64,000 bases of DNA from Saprolegnia diclina VS20 (lineage: Eukaryota > Oomycota > Saprolegniomycetes > Saprolegniales > Saprolegniaceae): positions 762,193-826,192 of the forward strand of contig NW_008246077.1 of NCBI RefSeq assembly GCF_000281045.1, read 5' to 3'. A program made the position numbers and the translations under genes. Every line of letters starts with the position of its first letter. Positions within the stretch are counted from its first letter, which is position 1. A model generated the notes under the pieces. It was not told the DNA's origin and searched no databases. It was given only the letters and a program-made list of their open reading frames with translations. Shown in pieces: positions 21,215-30,107 of the stretch.

Positions 21215-21958
21215 ATGTCCGTAGGTCTCATGTACCACCACCGCAGCCGCGCCGCCACGCACAAGGGCGCTACGTCCCACTACCACATGAAGTACTCGGC
21301 CATGGAGCTCGAGGACGAGCTCATGGACAGCTACGCCTGCAACTACAACTTCGACCATGGCCACGCCGCGAGCCACCGCCAGGTTCAGACGTCGGCGACG
21401 GCAAGCGACGCGACTGCTGACTTGCAGATGCTCGTCACAGCGTTCCCAGAGGTCGATGCGGCGATCGTTCAAGACATCTTCATTGCCAAAAACTACGACG
21501 TTTGCAGCACTGCTGAAGCCTTGAGCGGTCTCATGGCCCCGGCGCCGGTCGTTACTGCCCCGTCCGACACGGACGACGACGACGACCAGTGGAGCTTTCA
21601 CGACGATGCTGAAGACACTGCTTCCGTTGGCTCTCTTGACTGGGTCGTCGTGCAAGACGATTGGGATGTGGCTGACGACGGCGGCGCGCACCCCTCTTGT
21701 CGCTCGTACAGTGACGTGCTCGTCGCGCCGTTCGCTGGGCAAGGTGTCCCATTTGAGTTCTTTCCGCCGGCCAAGGCGTTGCGTGACGACGCGCCTGTCG
21801 TCACCACCCACAGCAGCAACATCGAGAAGGATGCATTCCAAGAAGTCAACGACTACTACAGCATCAAAGAGTATGGCCAGCGCCGCGCCCACCACGACCG
21901 TCTCCACCCCCGCAAGACCAAGGCCGCTAAAGCGCCATCGACGAAGAAGGGCAAGTAG
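21215..21958 (+). CDS. CUE-domain protein
   Basis: A single exon of 247 residues. Residues ~69-108 match the ubiquitin-binding CUE fold: L-Q-M-L-V-T-A-F-P-E-V at the first helix, an A-I-V-Q-D-I-F middle and a final N-Y-D-V-x-x-T-A-E-A-L. After it comes an acidic run of aspartates near residue 130, a W-V-V-V-Q-D-D-W segment, and a lysine-rich C-terminus. The N-terminal 60 residues are His/Tyr-rich. This resembles CUE proteins that link ubiquitin to RNA or to trafficking factors, but no second domain is recognisable. Function is inferred only as ubiquitin binding. Confidence 0.75.
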   Translation: MSVGLMYHHRSRAATHKGATSHYHMKYSAMELEDELMDSYACNYNFDHGHAASHRQVQTSATASDATADLQMLVTAFPEVDAAIVQDIFIAKNYDVCSTAEALSGLMAPAPVVTAPSDTDDDDDQWSFHDDAEDTASVGSLDWVVVQDDWDVADDGGAHPSCRSYSDVLVAPFAGQGVPFEFFPPAKALRDDAPVVTTHSSNIEKDAFQEVNDYYSIKEYGQRRAHHDRLHPRKTKAAKAPSTKKGK

Positions 21959-22539
21959 GCCACCACCAGCCACCACCTGCCTGCGTGTACACTACGGTAC
22001 TTAATATTTATTATGTGTACGTGTGTACACATACTCGACCGATGCCTCTTCAACTAATTCCAACTAATTCATAACTAATTTGAACATCAAATGCATGCTT
22101 CATTCTCTCCAACGGCCATTGCCAAGTACCGTCAATGATCAATGACCTCGACTTGTGTGATCGAGACCGAAAATCATTCGGAGCAGAAGACTCCAGTCGA
22201 CGCAGAACGCCAATCTCAAGGCCCATTCTACCAGTACGGGTAGTATGATGAGGGCGTAGGCTACGCCCTCGTCGCAGTGTGTTGGGCTAATGTAGCTGTA
22301 GTTGGGACCCCGTAGACGATAGTGCGTGGTGTGTAGTACGGCCTGACGTCGCCTGCTCGGCCCTCACACGCTCAACGAGGCAATGACGGTGGCAGCGAGT
22401 CAACGACTCGTGTGCCCGGCTACGCTATGCTTTGGATGAGTGCGGTGGGCAGGAAGAAGACGAGGCGAATCATAAATACACGAGTGTATGCTGAGAGAAT
22501 CATCATTCTATTGAGTACAATGACATCGCACTAGATCGC
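21959..22539. other. Intergenic between CUE gene and RPL22
   Basis: Tail-to-tail region of 581 nt. It contains three near-copies of an ACTAATT heptamer near 22051-22080 and a perfect hairpin at 22250-22270. No coding exon or tRNA was found. Confidence 0.45.
22250..22270. repeat. Perfect 10-bp inverted repeat (hairpin)
   Basis: GAGGGCGTAG and CTACGCCCTC flank a single unpaired base. As RNA this is a very stable stem with almost no loop; as DNA it is a near-perfect palindrome. It lies in the tail-to-tail gap between two genes, where a transcription-termination or RNA-processing role is possible but not shown. Confidence 0.5.
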
Positions 22540-23123
22540 TTATTCCTCATCGGCTTCCTCATCCTTGTTGTTGTGGATGTTGAAGTAGCGGAGCTCGTAC
22601 GTCGACTTGTCCGAGGCAATGACGTGGAGGTAGTCGCGGAGCTGCTGCTTCTTCAAGTACTTCTTGGTGAGGTACTTGAGGTAGCGCTTCGAGAACGGCG
22701 CGACGGCGGCGATGTGGAGCTTGGTCTTCTCACGCGAGATCGTGACGACGTCGCCGAGGACACCGGTCTTGCCGTTGACCTTGATGCGGTCGTGGAGGAA
22801 CTTCTCGAACGAAGCCACGTCCAAGACCTGGTCCTCGACGGGCGTCGAGCAGTCGATCGTGAACTTGAGCAAGTTCTTCTTGCCAGTCTTGGGGGCGGTC
22901 TTGGTCTAAGACACACCAACGTCACAACCACGTTCATCGCACAAGGCGCCCGTCGCGTTGCATGCAGCATCCCAGTATCATCCCTCGGACCTCCTCTTCC
23001 CACCCTTCCATCACTCCGTGGCTACGAAGATGAGGAGGACTGGCGAAGAAGCCCGAGCAGAGAAGAGGACTCTGCAGCTAGCTCCGTTCGTCGTCATGAA
23101 TAAGCACTTACAGCAGGGGCCAT
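22540..23123 (-). CDS. RPL22: 60S ribosomal protein eL22
   Basis: Two exons (23112-23123, 22540-22905) encode 125 residues. eL22 is a non-essential protein of the large ribosomal subunit near the exit tunnel. The match is strong through K-F-T-I-D-C, R-I-K-V-N-G-K, then [15 protein letters not shown] and the acidic tail D-E-E-A-D-E-E. The first exon encodes only M-A-P-A; the 206-nt intron after it is four times the local norm, a layout common in ribosomal-protein genes where the first intron often helps expression. The upstream flank has an inverted CCAAT at 23261. Confidence 0.95.
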
Positions 23124-23260
23124 GTTTGATCTCAACAGCAAAGTTTGATAATAATCGCCTTCAGCAACGCTGCGCAGTCGGCACGCGCTATTGGCCACCC
23201 AACGCCGTCCCCTACACCTACGTATACAAACCCGCTGCTTGCAGGCTTCGACGGCATTTG

Positions 23261-23265
23261 ATTGG
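23261..23265 (-). promoter_or_regulatory. CCAAT box upstream of RPL22
   Basis: AGCCAAT on the coding strand about 140 nt before the eL22 start codon. Confidence 0.4.
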
Positions 23266-23694
23266 CTATAGTACATTATTTTGAACATTCGGATATACTG
23301 TGAGGTCGGGCGGCCCCCCGAGAGGCTGCTAGCAGCGTGGTGCGGGTATCCCATCCTTGTTTTGACAATGGACGAGCGCACGATGAATCGGTTGTCGGAT
23401 CCAGGGCACTGCCGAGTCAAGTAGAGGCGTACTAGCATTGACGAGTGAAGATTCAGTGGGTCGTCCATTCACCGAGCATGCTTGGCAGGTTGGACGTGGG
23501 ATTGCGCCGACTACCGTGCACGGACAGTAGATCGTTGCTTGGTACTTGCTGTGTGGCGCTTGCAGTGTGTTCTAAAGCAGCGAGAGCATCGGAGGCAGAA
23601 TTGCGCGCAATCTTGTGAAATAGTGTACGCTAAGACTATTTGCGTATGCTCCTAATTAGGATGCCAGACTGGTGGCGGGAAGTGGGTGCTGAAA

Positions 23695-23709
23695 TTCGGA
23701 TAATCCGAA
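23695..23709. promoter_or_regulatory. CGGAT palindrome upstream of RPLP2
   Basis: TTCGGAT-A-ATCCGAA is a perfect 7-bp inverted repeat with one central base, about 120 nt before the P2 start; a related ATCCGGAT is 38 nt downstream. Dyad symmetry is typical of dimeric transcription-factor sites. Confidence 0.4.
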
Positions 23710-23826
23710 ATCGAGATGATTGGATAGGGGCTAGTGCTGTATGGTTATCCGGATCGGCCAGCCCTTGCGCATGAGCGCTCAAAATCTTGTTTCCGGGCTC
23801 GTATTACCTTAATTTGATTCAAGAAG

Positions 23827-24165
23827 ATGCGTTACGTTGCTGCATATTTGTTGGTTGCGCTCTCGGGCAAGGACGAAGTCACGGCCGCCGATGTCAAGAA
23901 CGTCTTGACCAAGGCCGGCGTTGAGATCGACGCTGCCCGCCTCGCCAAGCTCTTCGAAGACGTCGCCGACAAGAGCATCGACGAGATCATCGCCGCCGGC
24001 TCGAAGAAGCTCGCCTCGTTCGGTGGTGCCGCCCCGGCTGCCGCTGCTGCCCCCGCCGCTGGTGCCGCCGCTGCTGCCCCGGCCGCCAAGGAAGAGAAGA
24101 AGGAAGAAGAAGAGGCTGACCTCGGCGGTGGCATGGACATGTTCGGCGGTGGCTCGGACTACTAA
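23827..24165 (+). CDS. RPLP2: 60S acidic ribosomal protein P2
   Basis: A single exon of 112 residues, the normal length. P2 forms the stalk that recruits translation factors. The N-terminal dimerisation region begins M-R-Y-V-A-A-Y-L-L and carries D-I/V-K-N-V-L-T-K-A-G-V-E; an Ala-rich hinge and a K-E-E-K-K-E-E-E charged segment follow. The tail is D-M-F-G-G-G-S-D-Y. Most eukaryotic P proteins end in G-F-G-L-F-D, so the final residues differ from the animal/fungal tail, as in some other stramenopile-like P proteins. Codon bias is very strong. Confidence 0.95.
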   Translation: MRYVAAYLLVALSGKDEVTAADVKNVLTKAGVEIDAARLAKLFEDVADKSIDEIIAAGSKKLASFGGAAPAAAAAPAAGAAAAAPAAKEEKKEEEEADLGGGMDMFGGGSDY

Positions 24166-24290
24166 GCATCCAACCCAACCATCAAGCACGCATGACGACC
24201 CAAGCGACTCTCACCGGCCACTTGGAATTTAGATAATGCAATGCAGGCAATGTGCCCATCTCATCCTCATTTTCTCTTGCCACGAACCTC

Positions 24291-25204
24291 CTACTGGATC
24301 GAGCACTTCTTGTCCGGCCGCCGCATGTCGGGCGCCGCGACATCCGGGTCGTTCTGGTCGTGGTTGATGATCGTTGCCTTGACAATCGGTGTCGTGATCT
24401 CAACTTCGGGGCGTGTCACAATGATGCCGGCGAGGTCGGCTGCAATTTGGAAAAACGTCGAGTTGACCTGGCGTGCGTTGTCATTCATTGACAGCATCTG
24501 ATCCAACATACCTGGTCGCCCGTCTTGGCCGACATCGTGTAGCTCTTCATGTCGTTTTCATCGGCAAACTGCTTGTGCTTGGCAGCCTTGACCGTCCGTA
24601 GGTGGTTCATATCGCCTAGCACGCGCGCATGAGCTCCATCACAATTCGAGTCCTTTGTGTACATTTGTTGCCGCAGAGGCCAATGTAGGGCAGCTTCGAG
24701 TCCCCAAATGTGCGCTGCACAAGGCGTAACCAGTCCTCGAGGTTCTGGAAGCTTTCGTAGTTGGTGATGTCATATACGAGGAGGACGGCCTACGAGGAGC
24801 CTCGGTTTGGCGCTCCGTGCGTCGACGTGAACGTACGTGGGCGCCAAAAATGTAGTTTTTGAGCATCTTGCCGCCAATGGTTTGGCCACCAATGTCCCAA
24901 AGCTGAAGCGCGACTTGAACGTCACCTATGATTTGTCCCTCGCTATGAGTCTTCCTCTGGTGACAGCTGACGGACCTGGCAGGGCAAGACGCTTGAGGTA
25001 AAAGTCGAGGCCAATTGTTTGCTTGTAGACGTTGGAGAAGGTGTTCTCGGTGTGGCGCATCGCAATCGATGTCTTCCCGACAGCGCCGTCGCCAAGGATG
25101 ATGACCTATCGTGTACAGATAGGGTCTTTGCGGGTATGACGGAGGGTGACCTTGAATTGGAGCTGCTCGAGCTCATGCTCACTCGCGTCCTTCTCTTCCG
25201 CCAT
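24291..25204 (-). CDS. RAB28: RAB28-type small GTPase
   Basis: Six exons (25151-25204, 24976-25105, 24837-24925, 24663-24789, 24512-24615, 24291-24467), all joined in frame, give 226 residues. G motifs: G-D-G-A-V-G-K-T-S (P-loop), the T-I-G-L-D-F switch [12 protein letters not shown] (switch II; the extra G-G and K-M-L are RAB28 marks), G-N-K-C-D and S-A-K. The D-I-T-N-Y-E-S-F-x-N-L-E-D-W segment is also RAB28-like. It ends in C-S-I-Q, a CaaX box; the final Gln predicts farnesylation, as reported for animal RAB28. RAB28 works with ciliary BBSome/IFT traffic, which fits a zoospore-forming organism. Confidence 0.92.
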
Positions 25205-25588
25205 TCTACGTGGTCGTGTAGCCCCTCTTTGTTTCGGCGATCCGTTTCGAACCCAATCCTGGATCTTGGAAACGGTCAAACCTTGGCCCATCAATGGCAG
25301 ATCCTGCCAATTCGCTAACGTTAGGATGGATCTCGCGCTTCACGAGAACGCATGCCAAGAGTCCTCGATAAAAAGTTGTGCTTGACTCTCACGATACCAG
25401 TACACACAGATCTGAGTTGCGACGGAGCAAACGCATCGCGACCGTACAAAGTATGGATTTATTGCTGTTCGGGGTGCTCCTGAGTAGTCAACATACACGG
25501 CACCGCCCCCATGAGCAAACGCAGGACAGTCATCAAATGGCAATGACCTTCGGAGCGGGCACTTTACCGGTACACTGAAGTCACTCGA

Positions 25589-25786
25589 TTAAAAGGTAGT
25601 ATGGACGTCGCACAGCGTGCGATTCACCAGCGTGATGAGCGTCAGACACCCAGCTTTTGACTCCTCCCTACAAGATGCATCCTTTTCTTGCATTTGCTTC
25701 GGAGCAAGACCAAGCGCAATCGGCACGTCAAAGTCGTCGATCAAAGCAAATCGGATCTGCGCGAGCGACTGCGACAACTTCAACAT
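25589..25786 (-). other. Possible short gene or exon remnant
   Basis: 65 codons from an ATG at 25786 to a TAA. The translation looks protein-like (F-A-L-I-D-D-F-D-V-P-I-A-L-G) and has balanced composition, but no family is recognised and no clear upstream exon was found. It could be a lone conserved small protein, a terminal exon or a decayed remnant. Confidence 0.25.
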
Positions 25787-26764
25787 GAATATAATGACTC
25801 GTGTTACAAATATCAAGTCAGTATTCGGCTTTTTATTTTATCAATGGTCGCTCGATGTTGAAGTTGCCGTTATCAAACCTGGGCGACGTTCCGCCCAAGG
25901 GCTGCTACAAAATCGACTGCTGCTGACGTCAAAATGCATTCTATTCTCATGCAAACTACCCCGTCGCGCGCTCTCGGGGATGAAGTCACCACTGGGCTCG
26001 TTGCTGTCATGCAGTCTCCTCTACCGACGTACCATGTACTAGTACCAGCACACTACGAGTAACGTCGAAGGCTGCTTGAGTTGGCGGTAACTTGTGCAAG
26101 AGGCTCCGCCGCACACCTGGAGGAGCGCGAGTCCTTGCGAATCTCTGTTCGCCTTCCCCAGGCTGCGTTCCTATGGCGATGGGCCGAATGACCATCCTGC
26201 CCAACCGTGCCACGTCACGCATTCGCAACCCATTTTGAATTCGGCCTTTTTTCGTGCACGCTGCCGCCGACCAGCAAGGCCTCGCACAAAATGCAGGACC
26301 GAGGACTGGTGGTCACAGCGCGGCCATGGATAAAATAAAGTGTTTTCACACAGCGAATGCATCATGCTCCCACTGGCCGCGCCCCCCACATCACTTCGAA
26401 TCTGTCTCGAGTGGCAAGATTTGGCACTGGCAAAGCAGTTTGTCTGCGCGACGTGGCATTGCTCACGGGTGTCTCTGAGTCGTCTTTAGCAGCGCGAACC
26501 GAGCTTTCCACGGAACCTTCCTCCAACGTCGCAATGCCAAGCACTCGTGTGGCTTCTTCCGCCGCGCTCTTTGAGACTCGTACGACACCACGTCCACGTC
26601 CTCGCACAGAGACAAAGGCGCCAAGCTGCTATCATCCTGCCATCACCCTGCATAAAATCGGCGGCGACGAAGCATTTAAATAATGCATGGGCGTGTCGCA
26701 GGGGCGTGTGACGCCACGATTCTTTGGCGGTGTGCCATTGAAGAAATGGGATTCTCGTCGCTTG

Positions 26765-26769
26765 ATTGG
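26765..26769 (-). promoter_or_regulatory. CCAAT box (as ATTGG) upstream of UGP-PGM
   Basis: TTGATTGGCTGAAAA lies about 110 nt before the UGP-PGM start. The same TTGATTGGCT decamer-like context occurs upstream of RPL22. Confidence 0.4.
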
Positions 26770-26876
26770 CTGAAAATCGGACCCAAAGTCAGCGAATCGC
26801 AAGCATCGGATCCTAGGCGAGCCGACTGTGGGGCTGATCTTCGTCAGTTGCCAATTTCCCTCGTCGAGCGTTTAGC

Positions 26877-29800
26877 ATGAGCGGATTCGCTGCGTTTGAA
26901 GCCAAGATGGAGGCCGCCGGCCTCAGCCAGGCCGCGATCAAGGCCTTCGAGTACTCGTACGCGTCGCTCCTCAGCGGCGACTCGGGCACGATGCCCGAGA
27001 CGTCGATCGAGAACGTCGCCGACCTTACGTACCTCGAGGGCCGCCCGGGCTCGATCCGCGAGTCGATCAAGGCCGATGCGAGCCTCCTCCAGAAGACGGT
27101 CGTGCTCAAGCTCAACGGCGGCCTTGGCACGAGCATGGGCCTCGACAAGGTCAAGAGCCTCCTCAACATCAAGGGCAGCGACAACTTTCTCGACATGACG
27201 GCCAAGCAGATCATTGAGATGCGCAAGAAGTACAACTCGAACGTGCGCTTCATCTTGATGAACAGCTTCAGCACGAGCGCCGACACGCTCGACTATTTGC
27301 AAAAGTATCCCGAGATTGTGAGCGACGTCGACCTTGAGCTCCTCCAGAACAAGGTGCCCAAGATTGACGTCACGACGATGCAGCCCGCTGAGTGGAAGCT
27401 CAACCCGTCCAAGGAATGGTGCCCGCCCGGCCACGGCGATCTCTACCCGTCGCTCCTCGGCTCGGGCAAGCTCGACAAGCTCCTCGCCCAAGGCTACAAG
27501 TACATGTTTGTCTCCAACTCGGACAACCTCGGCGCGACGCTCGACTTGGAGCTCCTCACGCACTTTGCGCAGTTGGACACGTCGTTCATGATGGAGTGCT
27601 GCGAGCGCACGGAGAACGACAAGAAGGGCGGCCACCTCGCCAAGCGTGTCTCGGATGGCCACCTCGTCTTGCGCGAGTCGGCGCAGTGCGACCCGGCCGA
27701 CGAAGCCGAGTTCCAGAACATTGCCAAGCACCGCTACTTCAACACGAACAACTTGTGGATCCGCTTGGACAAGCTTGCGGAAGAGCTCCACCGCCAGGGC
27801 GGCCTCATCAAGCTCCCGATGATCCGCAACTCGAAGACGGTCGACCCCAAGGACGGCGACTCGCCGGCGGTCTTCCAGCTCGAGACGGCCATGGGCGCCG
27901 CCATTGAATGCTTTGACAACTCCACGGCGGTGTGCGTGCCCCGCACGCGCTTTGCGCCCGTCAAGAAGTGCGATGACTTGCTCTTGCTTCGCTCGGATGC
28001 GTACGTGGTCACGGACGACTACCGCCTCGTCTTGGCCCCCGAGCGCAACGGCAACGCGACCGTCATGGGCCTCGATGGCAAGAAGTTCAAGCTCGTCCAG
28101 CAGCTTGAGGCCGCGCTCCGTGGCAACGTCCCGTCGCTCATCAACTGCAACCGCCTCAAGATTACGGGCGATGTCGGCTTTGCGCCCGATGTTGTCTTTG
28201 AAGGTGACATTGCGATCGTCAACAACAGCAAGGAGCAAAAGACGGTGCTCAGCGGCACGTATCGCGACCAGACGATCGACTTGACGAGCCAGCCCGGCCT
28301 CGGCAAGCTCAAGGCGTCGGTCGTCTCGACGGCCCCGATCGAAGGCCAGAAGCCCGGCACATCGGGTCTCCGCAAGAAGACCAAGGCGTTTATGGCCGAG
28401 CACTACCTCAACAACTTTGTCCAGTCGACGTTTGACGCGCTTCCGTCCAAGGACCTCCACGGCGGCACCCTCGTCGTCTCGGGCGACGGCCGCTACTTCA
28501 ACAAGGAGGCGATCCAGACGATCATCAAGATGGCGGTCGCCTCGGGCGTTGACCGCGTCTGGGTCGGCCAGAACGGTCTTCTTTCGACGCCGGCCGTGTC
28601 GGCGGTCATTCGCGAGCGCGAAGGCGGCGCAGTTGCGTTTGGCGCCTTCATCTTGACGGCGAGCCACAACCCGGGTGGCATTGACGAGGACTTTGGCATC
28701 AAGTACAACTGCGAGAACGGCGGCCCGGCCCCCGAGAAGCTCACGGACGAGATCTTCAACAACACCAAGGTCATTGCGTCGTACAAGATTGCCTCGAACT
28801 TTCCCAATGTGGATGTCTCGCGCGTCGGCGCCACGTGCGTCAAGTCGGACGATGGCAGCCGCACGGTGGTCGTCGAGGTCTTTGACGCGGCCGAGGACCA
28901 CGTCGACTTGCTCAAGACCATCTTTGACTTCAAGGCCATCAAGGATCTGATTGCGCGCGACGACTTTTCGTTTGTGTACGACTGCATGAGCGGCGTCCAG
29001 GGCCCGTACGCCCACCGCGTGTTTGTCGACGAGCTCGGCGCGCCCGAGTCGAGCCTCCTCAACGCGGTGTCGAAGGAGGACTTTGGCGGCCACCACGCCG
29101 ACCCGAACCTTACGTACGCGCACGAGCTCACGCACATTATGGGCGTCGACCCCAAGGGATCGGCGATCCACGGCCAGGCGCACAAGGTGCCGGCGTTTGG
29201 CGCGGCCTGCGACGGCGACGCTGACCGCAACATGATTCTCGGCTCGCGTTTCTTTGTGACGCCGTCCGACTCGCTCGCGGTCATTGCGGCCAACGCCAAC
29301 GTGATCCCGTTCTTCCGCAAGAAGGGCGGTCTCCGCGGCGTCGCGCGCTCGATGCCGACGTCGGGCGCCGTCGACTTGGTGGCCAAGAAGCTCGGCATTT
29401 CGCTCTTTGAAGTGCCGACGGGCTGGAAGTTTTTCGGCAACCTCATGGACTCGAAGGAGGTGTACGGCAAGGAAGACTACACGCCGTTCATTTGCGGCGA
29501 GGAGAGCTTTGGTACGGGCTCCAACCACATTCGCGAGAAGGACGGCATGTGGGCCGTCCTCGCGTGGCTCTCGATCCTCGCGGCCAAGAACACACCGGGC
29601 GCGCCGCTCGTCTCGGTCGAGGACATTGTCGTCAACCACTGGAAGACGTATGGCCGCAACTACTATTGCCGCTACGACTATGAAGGCGTCGACAAGGCGC
29701 AGGCCGAGAAGATGATGGCGGCCATGGTGGCCACCAACAAGGCTGGCGAGAGCCTGAACGGCTTTACGCTCGCGACCAACGACGAGTTTACGTACCACGA

Positions 29801-30056
29801 CCCCGTCGACGGCAGCATCTCGCGCAACCAGGGCATCCGCTTTATCTTTACGGACGGCTCGCGCGTCATCTTCCGCCTCTCGGGCACGGGTGTCGCCGGT
29901 GCGACCGTCCGCATGTACATTGAAAAGTACGAGCCGGCCTCGGGCAACCTCGCGCAGTCGGCGGCCGACGCGCTCCGTCCGCTGATTGCCGCGGGCTTGA
30001 CGCTCTCGGCCCTCGAAGCGTACACGGGCCGCAAGGAACCCACCGTGATCACGTAA
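26877..30056 (+). CDS. UDP-glucose pyrophosphorylase / phosphoglucomutase fusion
   Basis: A single exon of 1,059 residues. Residues ~1-475 are a UGP2-type enzyme (glucose-1-phosphate plus UTP to UDP-glucose): the nucleotide loop L-N-G-G-L-G-T-S-M-G near 80 and W-C-P-P-G-H-G-D near 180 are intact. Residues ~500-1059 are a phosphoglucomutase (glucose-6-phosphate to glucose-1-phosphate): the phosphoserine loop T-A-S-H-N-P-G near 595, the metal loop D-G-D-A-D-R near 780, G-E-E-S-F-G-T-G-S-N-H near 880 and the phosphate site R-L-S-G-T-G near 1000. The two steps are consecutive, so glucose-1-phosphate can pass between domains to supply UDP-glucose for beta-glucan and cellulose walls. Such a fusion is known from stramenopiles. 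Codon use is extremely biased, suggesting high expression. Confidence 0.96.
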   Translation: MSGFAAFEAKMEAAGLSQAAIKAFEYSYASLLSGDSGTMPETSIENVADLTYLEGRPGSIRESIKADASLLQKTVVLKLNGGLGTSMGLDKVKSLLNIKGSDNFLDMTAKQIIEMRKKYNSNVRFILMNSFSTSADTLDYLQKYPEIVSDVDLELLQNKVPKIDVTTMQPAEWKLNPSKEWCPPGHGDLYPSLLGSGKLDKLLAQGYKYMFVSNSDNLGATLDLELLTHFAQLDTSFMMECCERTENDKKGGHLAKRVSDGHLVLRESAQCDPADEAEFQNIAKHRYFNTNNLWIRLDKLAEELHRQGGLIKLPMIRNSKTVDPKDGDSPAVFQLETAMGAAIECFDNSTAVCVPRTRFAPVKKCDDLLLLRSDAYVVTDDYRLVLAPERNGNATVMGLDGKKFKLVQQLEAALRGNVPSLINCNRLKITGDVGFAPDVVFEGDIAIVNNSKEQKTVLSGTYRDQTIDLTSQPGLGKLKASVVSTAPIEGQKPGTSGLRKKTKAFMAEHYLNNFVQSTFDALPSKDLHGGTLVVSGDGRYFNKEAIQTIIKMAVASGVDRVWVGQNGLLSTPAVSAVIREREGGAVAFGAFILTASHNPGGIDEDFGIKYNCENGGPAPEKLTDEIFNNTKVIASYKIASNFPNVDVSRVGATCVKSDDGSRTVVVEVFDAAEDHVDLLKTIFDFKAIKDLIARDDFSFVYDCMSGVQGPYAHRVFVDELGAPESSLLNAVSKEDFGGHHADPNLTYAHELTHIMGVDPKGSAIHGQAHKVPAFGAACDGDADRNMILGSRFFVTPSDSLAVIAANANVIPFFRKKGGLRGVARSMPTSGAVDLVAKKLGISLFEVPTGWKFFGNLMDSKEVYGKEDYTPFICGEESFGTGSNHIREKDGMWAVLAWLSILAAKNTPGAPLVSVEDIVVNHWKTYGRNYYCRYDYEGVDKAQAEKMMAAMVATNKAGESLNGFTLATNDEFTYHDPVDGSISRNQGIRFIFTDGSRVIFRLSGTGVAGATVRMYIEKYEPASGNLAQSAADALRPLIAAGLTLSALEAYTGRKEPTVIT

Positions 30057-30107
30057 ATCGCGTAAAGCGGTTAAATATATGTTATGCACACGCACACTTC
30101 GCATCTC

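Larger units (their letters stand above)
23124..23826. promoter_or_regulatory. Divergent promoter region of two ribosomal-protein genes
   Basis: 703 nt between the starts of eL22 and P2. It contains an inverted CCAAT (23261), ATTCGGATA (23287), the palindrome TTCGGAT-A-ATCCGAA (23695-23709) and ATCCGGAT (23747). No coding exon is seen. The shared CGGAT-type sites may help co-regulate the two ribosomal genes; that is inference. Confidence 0.5.
25205..26876. other. Largest gap in the left half, no secure gene
   Basis: 1.67 kb without a supported gene. A possible short coding fragment lies at 25589-25786 on the minus strand, described separately. Other open frames (for example minus 26362-26607) lack domains and splice support. 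The right end contains the UGP-PGM promoter with an inverted CCAAT at 26765. Confidence 0.45.

Noticed and set aside
26362-26607. 81-residue minus-strand frame before UGP-PGM
   Set aside because: No domain, no splice partner, and it lies in the presumed promoter of a highly expressed gene.
26844-30104. 1,086-residue minus-strand open frame over UGP-PGM
   Set aside because: Exactly antisense to an enzyme with all motifs intact; composition is the codon shadow of a GC-biased gene and has no domain.
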